Shown here: piece after piece, positions 1-8,595 of the stretch
How the letters are laid out: every line of letters starts with the position of its first letter
Position numbering within the stretch: the first letter of the stretch is position 1
Assembly (NCBI GenBank): GCA_040414855.1
Contig: JBEDUQ010000292.1
Location: 1-64,000 of the forward strand
Origin: DASVXQ01 sp040414855
Lineage (GTDB): Bacteria; Actinomycetota; CALGFH01
Direction: 5' to 3'
Length of the DNA: 64,000 bases
Position numbers and translations under genes: made by a program
The notes under the pieces: generated by a model
Database searches by the model: none
Told to the model about the DNA's origin: nothing
The model's input: the letters and a program-made list of their open reading frames with translations, nothing else

Positions 1-944
1 TCGGCGATCCGGTGCGCCTGGACCACGCTCAGCCGGTGGTCGACCACCACGGCGCACTCGGCGCGCAGGCGGTGCCCGATCCAGCGCACGCGCAGCTCGC
101 CGACGCCGAGCACACCCGGGGTCGAGCGCAGCACCTGCTCGGCGCGGTCCACCAGCGAGGGGTCGACGGCGTCCATCAGCCGCCGGTAGACCTGCCTGGC
201 GGCGTCCCAGCCGACCACCAGGATCGCCACGGTGATCGCGAGGCCGACCAGCGGGTCGGCGAGCGGCACGCCGAGCGCGACCCCGATCACGCCGACCAGC
301 ACGGCGAGCGAGGCGAACCCGTCGCTGCGGGCGTGCAGCCCGTCGGCGACCAGCGCGGCCGAGCCGATCTGGCGTCCGACCCGGATCCGGTAGCGGGCGA
401 CAAGCTCGTTGCCGGCGAAGCCCACCAGCGCGGCCGCGGCAACCGCGCCCAGGTAGTGCACCTCGCCCGGGTGGCGCAGCCGGCGGACCGCCTCGATGCC
501 CGCGATCGCGCAGGAGGCGAAGATGAAGGCGACGATCACGATGCCGGCGAGGTCCTCGGCGCGGCCGTAGCCGTAGGTGTAACGGCGGTTCGGCGGCCGC
601 CGCCCGAGCCGGAACGCCACCGCCAGCGGCACCGCGGTCAGCGCGTCGGCGAAGTTGTGCAGGGTGTCGCCGAGCAGCGCGACCGAGCCGGAGCGCCAGA
701 CCACCAGGGCCTGGAGCAGCGCGGTCACGCCCAGGCCGAGCACCGAGACCAGCAGCGCGCGCTGGCCTCTCCCGCTGGCCTCCAGCGAGGCGTCGGTGCC
801 GTGGGCGTGGTCGTGGCCGTGCGGCGCGACCACCTCCGCGAGGCGCCGCCAGAGCCCGCGCGCCCCAAGGTCGTGGGCGTGCTCGTGGCCGTTCTTGCCG
901 GCGCGCTCGTCGTGATGATTGTGGTGCTCGGTCTCCTGGGCCAT
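1..944 (-). CDS. Cation diffusion facilitator (CDF) metal efflux transporter, 3' end cut by window edge
   Basis: Reading the minus strand from the ATG at 944 gives an open frame of 314 codons that runs off the window. The N-terminal 50 residues are rich in histidine (HHNHHDE, HEHAHD, HGHDHAHG), as in Zn/Co/Cd-exporting CDF proteins, where such loops bind the metal. Hydrophobic helices follow. The two metal-site motifs expected in membrane segments II and V are visible as GDTLHNFADALT and DGLHARSDGFASL (HxxxD each). The last visible part is the cytoplasmic ferredoxin-like domain (PGVLGVGELRVRWIGHRL, then VVVDHRLSV). By family it is an inner-membrane proton/metal antiporter; the metal is not determined by sequence, with zinc most likely. 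No partner gene is adjacent on this strand. The plus-strand open frame covering the same bases is a shadow. Confidence 0.93.
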   Translation of the reverse strand, partial: MAQETEHHNHHDERAGKNGHEHAHDLGARGLWRRLAEVVAPHGHDHAHGTDASLEASGRGQRALLVSVLGLGVTALLQALVVWRSGSVALLGDTLHNFADALTAVPLAVAFRLGRRPPNRRYTYGYGRAEDLAGIVIVAFIFASCAIAGIEAVRRLRHPGEVHYLGAVAAAALVGFAGNELVARYRIRVGRQIGSAALVADGLHARSDGFASLAVLVGVIGVALGVPLADPLVGLAITVAILVVGWDAARQVYRRLMDAVDPSLVDRAEQVLRSTPGVLGVGELRVRWIGHRLRAECAVVVDHRLSVVQAHRIA

Positions 945-1233
945 GGCGGCAGTATGCCATAAATCCCTCAATGCGGTCGGATGGCACTTGCGGCCTATCC
1001 GCTGCCGCGATCGTGCCGCAACAGCGACCGGAAGGCTTCGGAACTGAAACCCACGACACGGTTCGAGCGTGTATCGATCGGGGTAGGCCGTACGCAAAAG
1101 GACGTTGCTTGCTACTGTTTCTTACCAAGGCATGCACGTCGATCCGGGCGACCGGGTCGTTTCTGATGCACGGAGGCAGGACGGCGGGGACGGGAGGTGC
1201 GATGCGCCGCGGTACCGTTCGCGCCGTCACGCC

Positions 1234-2871
1234 ATGAGCCGACAGGATCTGAACGAGCCGGGCACGGCGCCGCTTCCGGACCATGTCCGGAAGGCCATCC
1301 GTGGCGCGCTGCCGTCCGCGGCGCCGGCGCCCAAGGAATCGGGACGCCGCCGCAAGATCCTGATCGCCCTGCTCGTGGTGGTGTCGGTGGTGGTGGTTGG
1401 CATCGCCGGCACCTACGGCTACGCACGGCTGCGGTTCGGCCAGATCGCCACCATCAGGCTGCCGTCGCTCGGCAAGTCGCCCGCGGCCGGGAAGCCCTTC
1501 ACCATGCTGGTGGTCGGCTCCGACACCCGCCAGGGCCTCAACTCTTCGGACAACTTCGGCAAGGTCGCGGGGCAGCGCGCCGACGTCATCATCCTGGTCA
1601 GGATCGTGCCGGCGAGCCATACCGCGCGGCTGCTGTCGATCCCGCGCGACCTCTACGTGCCGATCGCCGGCACCAACGGCTCCGCCAAGATCAACTCGGC
1701 CTTCGACAAGGGGCCCGACCAGCTCATCCAGACCATCGAGCACGCCTTCGGCCTGGACATCAACCACTACCTGCTGGTCAACTTCGACAGCTTCCGCCAG
1801 GTGGTCGACGCCCTCGGCGGGATCCAGATGGACTTCCCGGTCCCCGTGCGCGACTGGAAGGACGGGCACAACCAGTCCGGCCTGAACATCGCCTCGCCAG
1901 GCTGCGTCCGGCTGAACGGCAACCAGGCGCTGGCGCTCGCGCGCAGCCGCTACTTCCAGTACCGCGACGCGAACGGGAACTGGCGCTACGACCCGGGCTT
2001 CGACCTCGGCCGCATCCGTCGTCAGCAGACCTTCCTGCGGGTGCTCGCCGCCACCGCGCTCCACAAGGGCCTGGCGAACCCGCTGCGCGCCAACGGCTTC
2101 ATCGGCTCGCTGGTGCACGGCCTCACCAAGGACGAAGGTCTCTCGATCGGCGAGGCGACTAGGCTCGCCGGACAGTTCCGCTCCTTCGACCCGTCCCAGC
2201 TCGCCAGCCAGACGATCCCGACCGACGTGGCCGTCCACCAGGGCTTGACCGTGCTGCGGTCCGGCCAGCCGGGCTTCCAGCAGGCTTTCCGGGACCCCGC
2301 GCACTGGGAGCAGGTGCTGCTCCCCAAGCAAGGGGAGACCGGCCGCGTGCTCGCCAGCTTCCTCGGCCAGCAGCCCCCGGCGACCAGCGCCGGCCAGGGC
2401 GGGTCGAGCACCACCGGCGGCTCGACCGTCAAGCCCGCCGACGTGAAGGTCAGCGTGCGCAACGGCACGCGGCGCTCCGGGCTCGCCAACCGCGCCGCGG
2501 GGTCGCTGCGGGGGCTCGGGTTCCAGGCCGGCAACGGCGGCAATGCCGCTTCGACCGGCCGGACCACGATCTACGCGGCGCCTGGCCAGGAGGCTGCCGC
2601 TCAGGCCCTGGACCAGGTGGTCTCGGTGGGCGGCCCGGTCCGCCGGCTCACCGACTCGAGCCTCGCCCCCGGTTCGCTGGTGCTGGTGCTCGGCACCGAC
2701 TTCCGCTCCATCCGCGCGGGCGCGTCGAGCGGCTCGGGCGGCAGCGCGTCCGGCGGCTCGGCGGGCGGCTCGTCCGGGGCGCCGGCCACCTCGGCGTCCA
2801 GTCCGGCCTCCCCGCCCAGCGCCGCCGGCTCTCAGCCGCAGCTCCCGCCCTGGGACCCGCGCCCCTGCTGA
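1234..2871 (+). CDS. LytR-CpsA-Psr (LCP) family cell-wall polymer ligase with LytR_C domain
   Basis: A 545-residue protein with a cytoplasmic N-terminus, one membrane helix at about residues 41-60 (KILIALLVVVSVVVVGIAGT) and a large extracellular part. The LCP domain (about 80-280) shows GSDTRQG, the acidic/basic ADVIILVRI strand, SIPRDLYVPI and the KINSAF and ALALARSRY motifs that bind polyprenyl-phosphate substrates. A LytR_C domain follows (about 390-480, VSVRNGTRRSGLANRAAG), then a Ser/Gly/Pro-rich tail. LCP enzymes attach wall polymers such as arabinogalactan or teichoic acid to peptidoglycan; the substrate here is unknown. The frame is open back to 1105, but the ATG at 1234 was preferred because the upstream extension has no recognisable content. 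Neither start has a strong ribosome-binding site. Confidence 0.93.
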   Translation: MSRQDLNEPGTAPLPDHVRKAIRGALPSAAPAPKESGRRRKILIALLVVVSVVVVGIAGTYGYARLRFGQIATIRLPSLGKSPAAGKPFTMLVVGSDTRQGLNSSDNFGKVAGQRADVIILVRIVPASHTARLLSIPRDLYVPIAGTNGSAKINSAFDKGPDQLIQTIEHAFGLDINHYLLVNFDSFRQVVDALGGIQMDFPVPVRDWKDGHNQSGLNIASPGCVRLNGNQALALARSRYFQYRDANGNWRYDPGFDLGRIRRQQTFLRVLAATALHKGLANPLRANGFIGSLVHGLTKDEGLSIGEATRLAGQFRSFDPSQLASQTIPTDVAVHQGLTVLRSGQPGFQQAFRDPAHWEQVLLPKQGETGRVLASFLGQQPPATSAGQGGSSTTGGSTVKPADVKVSVRNGTRRSGLANRAAGSLRGLGFQAGNGGNAASTGRTTIYAAPGQEAAAQALDQVVSVGGPVRRLTDSSLAPGSLVLVLGTDFRSIRAGASSGSGGSASGGSAGGSSGAPATSASSPASPPSAAGSQPQLPPWDPRPC

Positions 2872-2967
2872 TAGTCTGCTGCCCCGGCTGATGGTTCGCT
2901 GATCGTTCGACCGGACGGTCGATCTCCTTGGTGCACACTGGCGTGAACGGTCGTTCACGTGCGGACA

Positions 2968-3519
2968 ATGGCATCCATGAGCCGAGAAGACGTCCTCTAC
3001 TGCGTCGTGTGCGGAGCGCCTCCGGCGGCCGAGGCGGGACGGCTGGTCGAGCTGGCGAAGCTGGCCGGCTGGGACGTCTGTGTGGTCGCGACGCCGCTGG
3101 CCACCAGGTTCGTCGACCTCGACGAGCTGGCCGAGCTGTCGGGCCGCCCGGTGCGCCACGACTACAAGCGCCCCGGCGAGCCCGACCTGTTCCCGCGCGC
3201 CGGCGCGCTGGTGGTGGCGCCCGCGACCTTCAACACCATCAACAAGCTGGCGGCGGGCATCGCCGACACGCTCGCCCTCAGCCTGCTGTGCGAGTACCTG
3301 GCGCTCGGCACGCCGATCGTGGTCGCCCCCAACGTCGGTCCCGCCCTCGCCCGCCACCCCCAGTACCCGCACAGCGTCCGCAAACTGCGCAGCTGGGGCG
3401 CCCGCGTGCTCGAGGTCCGCTCGACCCAGGCCGAGACCGGCTGGATGCTTCCCTGGAAGCGCATCGCCGGCGAGCTCCCCCATCCCGGAGACGGCCGTCG
3501 CGAGCCAAATCCGGGCTGA
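2968..3519 (+). CDS. Flavoprotein of the HFCD (phosphopantothenoylcysteine decarboxylase-like) family
   Basis: A protein of about 183 residues with the Rossmann-like fold of homo-oligomeric flavin-containing Cys decarboxylases. Visible features are an opening strand YCVVCGAP, an FMN-contact segment VVAPATFNTINKLAAGIADT (family pattern PAT.N...K.A.GiaD) and a proline/asparagine loop IVVAPNVGPALA. The family includes the CoaC domain, Dfp, EpiD and UbiX-like enzymes. Here the usual active-site His of decarboxylases is not obvious and no CoaB domain is fused, so the reaction cannot be named. Possible starts are the ATG at 2968, the ATG at 2977 and the GTG at 2959; 2968 is a compromise. It lies between the LCP gene and the MetE-like gene, both plus strand, with no overlap. 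Confidence 0.8.
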   Translation: MASMSREDVLYCVVCGAPPAAEAGRLVELAKLAGWDVCVVATPLATRFVDLDELAELSGRPVRHDYKRPGEPDLFPRAGALVVAPATFNTINKLAAGIADTLALSLLCEYLALGTPIVVAPNVGPALARHPQYPHSVRKLRSWGARVLEVRSTQAETGWMLPWKRIAGELPHPGDGRREPNPG

Positions 3520-3534
3520 TCAGCCAGTCAGCCC
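3513..3534 (+). terminator. Small hairpin overlapping the flavoprotein stop codon
   Basis: GGGCTGA at 3513-3519 can pair with TCAGCCC at 3528-3534 (7 bp). Alternatively the 12-bp perfect palindrome GGCTGATCAGCC lies at 3514-3525. No T-run follows, so terminator function is only a guess. Confidence 0.25.
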
Positions 3535-3684
3535 AGCTTGCGGCTGAACTCGTCGATCGCGGCCGCGAGGGTCGACCGACCCGACCGCGCCCGACCGTGC
3601 CTGAGCGCCCCGGGGCGGCCCCGACGGGGCCTGCGGTTATGCTTGCGTGGCGGCTGATTCCGGTTCCCGGTCTGGAGGGCGGCC

Positions 3685-4794
3685 ATGGTGGTGACGGCGA
3701 GGGCGGAGCACGTGGGCAGCCTGCTGCGGCCGCGGTACCTGATCGAGGCGCGAGAGGCGCTGGCGGCGGGGACGCTCGACCAGCAGGCGTTCAAGCGGGT
3801 CGAGGACCGGGCGGTCCGCGAGGTCGTCGCGCTCCAGGAGGCGGCGGGCTGCCCGGTCGTCACCGACGGCGAGCAGCGCAGGGACTCCTTCCAGAGCCAG
3901 CTCACCGCCGCGGTCGACGGCTTCGCCGGGATCGACATGGATGCGTGGCTGTGGGGCGAGTGGCACTCGGAGGTGGTCGGCGACGCTTCCGTCCCGCGCC
4001 CGCCCGACCTCGGCGTGGTCGCGCCGCTGCGGCGGCGTCGCCCGCTGGCCGCCGAGGAGCTGACCTTCCTGCGCGCGACCACGGACCGGATCGGCAAGGT
4101 CACGCTGCCGAGCCCGACCCTGTTCGCGAACCTCTGGTCGCGGCACCGGTCGATGGACGCCTATCCGACCCTCGACGCCTTCATGGAGGACGTGGTCGAG
4201 ATCCTCCGCGACGAGGTCCGCGAGCTGAACCGGCTCGGCTGCACCTATATCCAGCTCGACGCGCCCCACTACCCGCTGCTGGTCGACCCGGCCTGGCGCG
4301 CGTTCTACGAGTCGCGCGGGTGGCCGGCCGAGCGCTGGCTCTCGTACGGCATCTCGCTGGACAACGCGGTGATCGAGGCGGGCAGGCCCGCGACCTTCGG
4401 CTTCCACCTGTGCCGCGGCAACCAGCACAGCCGCTGGCTGGTCGCCGGCGGCTACGAGCCGATCGCGCGGCAGGTCCTCGGTGGCATCGACGCCGACCGG
4501 CTGTTGCTCGAGTACGACGACGAGCGCTCTGGCGGCTTCGGGCCGCTCGCCGAGGTCGCCGACGACAAGCTGGTCGTCCTCGGCCTGGTCACCACCAAGA
4601 CGCCCGTGCTCGAGGACCCGGAGGTGCTGGAGCGGCGCCTTCGTCAGGCCGGCAGCGTGCTCGGCATGGAGCGCCTCGCACTCGGGACCCAGTGCGGCTT
4701 CGCCACCTCGGTCGGCGGCAACGACCTCGGCGTCGACGACCAGCGCCGCAAGCTGGAGCTGATCGTGAAGGTGGCCGAGCGGGTCCTCGGGTAG
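3685..4794 (+). CDS. Cobalamin-independent methionine synthase (MetE C-terminal domain)-like protein
   Basis: A 369-residue TIM-barrel protein equal to the C-terminal catalytic half of MetE, without the N-terminal barrel of the full-length (about 750 aa) enzyme. The zinc ligand set of the family is visible: His and Cys in GFHLCRGN, the acidic residue in LEYDDER, and Cys in GTQCGFATS. The opening AEHVGSLLRP and VTDGEQRRDSF match the short MetE-like/epoxyalkane:CoM transferase-type proteins of actinobacteria, which transfer alkyl groups to or from a zinc-bound thiolate. The acceptor is not known; methionine synthesis alone is doubtful for such short forms. It stands alone, separated by 165 bp from the flavoprotein and convergent with the PucR gene. 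Confidence 0.88.
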   Translation: MVVTARAEHVGSLLRPRYLIEAREALAAGTLDQQAFKRVEDRAVREVVALQEAAGCPVVTDGEQRRDSFQSQLTAAVDGFAGIDMDAWLWGEWHSEVVGDASVPRPPDLGVVAPLRRRRPLAAEELTFLRATTDRIGKVTLPSPTLFANLWSRHRSMDAYPTLDAFMEDVVEILRDEVRELNRLGCTYIQLDAPHYPLLVDPAWRAFYESRGWPAERWLSYGISLDNAVIEAGRPATFGFHLCRGNQHSRWLVAGGYEPIARQVLGGIDADRLLLEYDDERSGGFGPLAEVADDKLVVLGLVTTKTPVLEDPEVLERRLRQAGSVLGMERLALGTQCGFATSVGGNDLGVDDQRRKLELIVKVAERVLG

Positions 4795-4815
4795 GCCGTC
4801 CCGAACCCGGCGGCC

Positions 4816-4870
4816 CTCAGCGCTGCCTCAACGCTGCCTCAGCGCTGCCTCAGCGCTGCCTCAGCGCTCG
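4816..4870. repeat. 11-bp tandem repeat, five copies, spanning the stop codon of the PucR gene
   Basis: The unit ctcagcgctgc occurs five times without gaps (4816, 4827, 4838, 4849, 4860; the second copy has one change and the last diverges at its final two bases). On the minus strand each copy carries TGA, so the regulator's stop (4861-4863) is followed by four more TGA triplets every 11 nt, covering all three frames. Confidence 0.9.
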
Positions 4871-6000
4871 AGGTGCCGCCGCTCCAGGGCCCACCAGACC
4901 CGGAACAGGTCCTCGGTGCTGCCGAGGTCGGCGCCGGTGATCTCCTCGAACCGCCGCAGCCGGTGGCGCAGCGTGTTGGGGTGCACGAACAGCGACCTCG
5001 CGGTCGGCTCGATCCGCATGCCCTGCCGGAAGAACGCCTTCAGGGTCGACTCGATGGTCCGGCCGAAGGCGCCGAGCCCGTCGAGCGGCTGCGCGTACCG
5101 CTCGGTCAGGCGGTCGCCGACGTAGTGCTCGTGGAACACGGCGGCGCGGAGAGCGAGGTCGTCGAGGTCGAACACCCCCTGCATCCCGAACGCGGATGCG
5201 ACCTCGAGCGCGCTGGAGGCGAGCTGGAAGGCGGGCTCCAGCTCGATCAGCTTGGCCGGCGGCCCGAGCCCGACCACGCCGCCGCAGCCGATCGCCGGCC
5301 GGCGCGACACCACCCCGGCGAGGTCGCCGTCGACCACGCCGACCAGGATGGTCCGGCTCTCAGCGCTGGCGAGGATCGCCCGCTCCAGGTCGTGGAGGCT
5401 GCTTGGCGGCGCCACCCTGGCGCGGAACGGGCGGTAGGTCCGGTCGGGCACCAGACCGTAGGCGACCGCCTGGAGCTGGAGCTCGCTGGCCCCGAGCGAG
5501 CCGAACAGGATCGACCGCAGCAGGTTCGCGCGCTGCTCGAGGTCGTGGCTGGCCAGCTCCAGCTCGACCTTGCGGTGGGTCTTGGCCGCGTGCGCCATGG
5601 CCAGGTCGGTCCACTCCCAGGCGGCCTGGGCCACCTCCAACAGGATCGCCTCGTCCAGCCCCTCGCGGATCCCCTGGTCGTGCTGGTGCGCCCAGACCTC
5701 CTGGGCGCCGATCCGGAAGGCCCGCAGCATCTCGTCGACCGGCACGCCGACGTGCGCGCGGTTCTCGCCGGTCCGCTCCGCCTCCTCCAGGTCCGCCGGG
5801 GTCGCCGAGCGGCGCTGGTGAAAGGCGGCGAGCGACAACCGGACGATGGTCACCACCCCAGGCCGCAGCGCGTCGGGCGCCAGGTTCGCGTACGAGGGCA
5901 GCTCCGCGCGCATGCGAGCCAGGATCTGGTCGGCGATCACGTCGATCTCGTCGAGCAGCGCGCCGTACACGGCGTCCCATTTGCTGACGTCCACCCGCAC
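4861..6000 (-). CDS. PucR/CdaR-type transcriptional regulator
   Basis: A 379-residue protein with the architecture of PucR-family activators: a helical N-terminal sensor region (1-150), a central GGDEF-like alpha/beta region (about 170-290), and a C-terminal helix-turn-helix (about 325-370) with ARSLFVHPNTLRHRLRRF, the HTH_30 signature. PucR proteins respond to small metabolites and regulate purine or amino-acid catabolism. It is transcribed away from the liv-type importer, and the two starts are 173 bp apart, so it is the obvious candidate regulator of that operon. The effector is unknown. Its last codons and stop lie in an 11-bp tandem repeat, so its C-terminus may vary between strains. Confidence 0.87.
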   Translation of the reverse strand: MRVDVSKWDAVYGALLDEIDVIADQILARMRAELPSYANLAPDALRPGVVTIVRLSLAAFHQRRSATPADLEEAERTGENRAHVGVPVDEMLRAFRIGAQEVWAHQHDQGIREGLDEAILLEVAQAAWEWTDLAMAHAAKTHRKVELELASHDLEQRANLLRSILFGSLGASELQLQAVAYGLVPDRTYRPFRARVAPPSSLHDLERAILASAESRTILVGVVDGDLAGVVSRRPAIGCGGVVGLGPPAKLIELEPAFQLASSALEVASAFGMQGVFDLDDLALRAAVFHEHYVGDRLTERYAQPLDGLGAFGRTIESTLKAFFRQGMRIEPTARSLFVHPNTLRHRLRRFEEITGADLGSTEDLFRVWWALERRHLER

Positions 6001-6173
6001 CGCCGGCTCACCTCCGCCCGAGCGTCACGAGGCTCGAAATCCTAATTGTGAGAATACTGCGTCGAACCTTCGAAATCTTGGAGGAAAGACTATTGCTCGC
6101 GTAACGGACGCACTGCTGTACTTCGAACAAGGGGCCACCCAAGACGAGTGCCAGCGGCGCTGGAGGTGCCCGG

Positions 6174-6974
6174 TTGAACGAGCTGCCCGAGCAACCCAGC
6201 CCCAGATCGACGGCGCTGCTCCGGATGAGCGGCGTGACGGTGCGATTCGGCGGCATCGCGGCGCTCGAGGACGCGAACCTGGCGGTCGAGCCCGGCTGGA
6301 TCTGCGGGCTGATCGGGCCCAACGGCGCCGGCAAGACCACCCTGTTCAACTGCGTGAGCCGCCTCTACGAGCCCGAGAAGGGCAGCATCGAGCTTGACGG
6401 CCGGGACGTGCTCGCGCTGCGCGCCGACCAGGTGACCTCGCTCGGCATCTCGCGCACTTTCCAGAACGGCGGGCTGGTCGGCGCCCTGACCGTGCTCGAG
6501 AACGTCATGCTCGGCGCCCATCACCGCGCCGCCGCCAACTTCGTCGGCAGCATGCTGTGGCTCCCGCGCGTGCGCCGCGAAGAGCGCGAGCTCCGCGCCG
6601 AGGCGACTGGGCTGCTCGACCGGCTCGGCGTCGGCGGGCTGGCGAACCGCCGCACCGCCGGCCTGCCGTGGGGCGTGCTCAAGCGGGTCGAGATGGCCAG
6701 GGCGATCTGCGCCCACCCACGGCTGCTGATGCTCGACGAGCCGGTGAGCGGGCTGAGCCACGACGAGGTCGACGAGCTGGCGACCCTGATCGTCCAGCTC
6801 CGCGACGAGCTCGACCTCACCGTGTTGCTGGTCGAGCACCACATGGGCATGGTCATGCGCATCTCCGACCACGTGGTCGTGCTCGACTCGGGCCGCACCC
6901 TGGCCGCCGGCGCGCCGGCCGATGTGCAGCGCGACCCCGCCGTGATCGAGGCCTACCTGGGAGCCGCGGCGTGA
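6174..6974 (+). CDS. livG: Branched-chain amino acid-type ABC transporter ATP-binding protein LivG
   Basis: A 266-residue ATPase, first gene of a five-gene importer operon. The TTG at 6174 is chosen because GGAGG lies at 6162-6166, seven bases upstream. Walker A is GPNGAGKTT, Walker B LLMLDEP, followed by SGLS and the switch histidine in LLVEHHMGM. The extra LivG segment between Walker A and the signature is present. The signature region is unusual: where LivG proteins usually have an LSYGQQR-like motif, this one reads LPWGVLKRVEMARA. It couples ATP hydrolysis to import of a hydrophobic amino acid, amide or related solute together with LivF. Its stop overlaps the livF start (GTGA). Confidence 0.92.
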   Translation: MNELPEQPSPRSTALLRMSGVTVRFGGIAALEDANLAVEPGWICGLIGPNGAGKTTLFNCVSRLYEPEKGSIELDGRDVLALRADQVTSLGISRTFQNGGLVGALTVLENVMLGAHHRAAANFVGSMLWLPRVRREERELRAEATGLLDRLGVGGLANRRTAGLPWGVLKRVEMARAICAHPRLLMLDEPVSGLSHDEVDELATLIVQLRDELDLTVLLVEHHMGMVMRISDHVVVLDSGRTLAAGAPADVQRDPAVIEAYLGAAA

Positions 6975-7681
6975 GCCTGCTCGAGCTCGAGCGCGTCGAG
7001 GCCAGCTACGGACCGGTTCGGGCCCTGCACGGGGTCGGCTTCAAGGTCGAGCAGGGCGAGGTCGCCGCGCTGCTCGGGCCCAACGGCGCCGGCAAGACCA
7101 CGACCCTGCGGGCGATCTCGGGCATGGTCCGAATGCGCGGCGCGATCCGCTTCGACGGCACCAGCCTGGCCGGCCGCTCGACCGAGGCGATCGCGCGCCT
7201 GGGGATCGCCCACGTGCCCGAGGGCCGCGGCAACTTCTCGACCCTCAGCGTGGCCGACAACCTGCGGCTCGGCGCGATCATGCGCAAGGACCACGCTGCC
7301 ATCGACGGGGACCTGGCGCGCTGCTACGACGCCTTCCCACGGTTGGCCTCCCGGCGCTCCCAGCCTGCGGGAAGCCTCTCCGGCGGCGAGCAGCAGATGC
7401 TCGCGGTCGCGCGCGGGCTGATGCTGCGCCCGCGCCTGCTGCTGCTCGACGAGCCGTCGCTCGGGCTGGCGCCGCTGGTCACCAGGGAGCTGTTCGACAC
7501 GCTGGCGCGCCTGGTCCATGAGCAGGGCACCACCCTGCTGGTGGTCGAGCAGAAGGCGCACCTCGTGCTCGAGTTCGCCGACAGCGCCCACGTGCTGGAG
7601 GCGGGCCGGATCGTCCTGTCGGGGACCGCGGCGGGGATCCGCGCGGACGAAGGGATGCGCAGGTCATACCTCGGCTACTGA
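6971..7681 (+). CDS. livF: Branched-chain amino acid-type ABC transporter ATP-binding protein LivF
   Basis: A 236-residue ATPase beginning with GTG at 6971, which overlaps the livG stop by four bases. Walker A GPNGAGKTTT, a canonical signature SLSGGEQQMLAVARG, Walker B LLLLDEP and switch histidine-region LLVVEQKAHL are all visible, together with the LivF-specific VPEGRGNFSTLSVADNL segment. It forms the second nucleotide-binding subunit of the importer. Compared with its partner LivG, the signature motif here is intact, so the complex may have one canonical and one degenerate ATP site. Confidence 0.93.
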   Translation: MSLLELERVEASYGPVRALHGVGFKVEQGEVAALLGPNGAGKTTTLRAISGMVRMRGAIRFDGTSLAGRSTEAIARLGIAHVPEGRGNFSTLSVADNLRLGAIMRKDHAAIDGDLARCYDAFPRLASRRSQPAGSLSGGEQQMLAVARGLMLRPRLLLLDEPSLGLAPLVTRELFDTLARLVHEQGTTLLVVEQKAHLVLEFADSAHVLEAGRIVLSGTAAGIRADEGMRRSYLGY

Positions 7682-7713
7682 GGGGCCCGGAACAGCGCAG
7701 GGAAAGGTGGGAG

Positions 7714-8595
7714 ATGGGCCGGCTGGTGCAGGTGGTGGTGGACGGCATCGCGAACGGCTCGATCTACGCGGCGCTCGCGCTGGCGCTGGTGCTGATCTAC
7801 CGCTCGACCGGCGTGGTGAACTTCGCCCAGGGCGAGATGGCGATGTTCTCGACCTTCCTGACCTGGGGGATGACCAACGCCGGGGTGTCGCTGCCGCTGG
7901 CGATCCTGGCCGCCCTGGCGCTCTCGTTCGGCGGCGGGGCGCTGATCGAGCGGATCGAGATCCGCCCGGTCGAGGGCCGCAACCCGCTCACCCTGGTGAT
8001 CGTCACCCTCGGACTGTTCGTCCTGATCAACAACGGCGCGGGCTGGATCTGGGGGTTCTCCAACCGCGGCTTCCCATCGATGTTCCCCGACGGGACCGTC
8101 GGGGTCGGCTCGGTGCGGCTGTCGATCGAGTCGCTCGGCATCGTCGGCGTGCTGCTGGTGGTGGTCGGCCTGCTGTTCCTGCTGTTCCAGCGCACCCGGC
8201 TCGGGCTGGCGATGCGCGCGGCCGCGCTCGACCCGGTGTCGAGCCGGCTGGTCGGCATCCGCGTCGGGCGCATGCTCATGCTCGGCTGGGGGCTGGCGGC
8301 CACGGTCGGCGCGATCGCCGGGATCCTGGTGGCGCCACGGCTGTTCCTCGACGTCAACCTGATGGGCGGCGTGCTGGTGTACGCCTTCGCCGCGGCCACC
8401 CTCGGCGGCTTCGACAGCGCGCTCGGGGCCGTGCTCGGCGGCTGGATCATCGGCGTCAGCGAGAACCTCGCCGGCACCTACGTCAACGTCATCGGCTCCG
8501 ACCTCAAGATCCTGGTGCCGCTCGGCGTGATCCTGGTCGTGCTGCTGGTCCGCCCGACCGGCCTGCTCGGGGCGAGGGAGGTGGAGCGCGCGTGA
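7714..8595 (+). CDS. livH: Branched-chain amino acid-type ABC transporter permease LivH
   Basis: A 293-residue membrane protein of about eight hydrophobic segments. The family markers are near the N-terminus (DGIANGSIYAALALALVLIY, VVNFAQGEMAMF) and in the coupling region (DPVSSRLVGI, then ATLGGFDSALGAVLGGWIIG). A GGGA-type ribosome-binding site precedes the ATG at 7714. It is 32 bp downstream of livF, and its stop overlaps the start of livM by four bases, so the two permeases are translationally coupled. Confidence 0.93.
   Translation: MGRLVQVVVDGIANGSIYAALALALVLIYRSTGVVNFAQGEMAMFSTFLTWGMTNAGVSLPLAILAALALSFGGGALIERIEIRPVEGRNPLTLVIVTLGLFVLINNGAGWIWGFSNRGFPSMFPDGTVGVGSVRLSIESLGIVGVLLVVVGLLFLLFQRTRLGLAMRAAALDPVSSRLVGIRVGRMLMLGWGLAATVGAIAGILVAPRLFLDVNLMGGVLVYAFAAATLGGFDSALGAVLGGWIIGVSENLAGTYVNVIGSDLKILVPLGVILVVLLVRPTGLLGAREVERA

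Noticed and set aside
12..962. Plus-strand 316-codon open frame at the left edge
   Set aside because: It is the shadow of the minus-strand CDF transporter: composition is His/Asp/Arg-rich without any fold, while the other strand gives clear family motifs.
1040..1085. tRNA T-arm-like sequence (acacggttcgagcgtgt)
   Set aside because: No acceptor, D or anticodon arms can be built around it.
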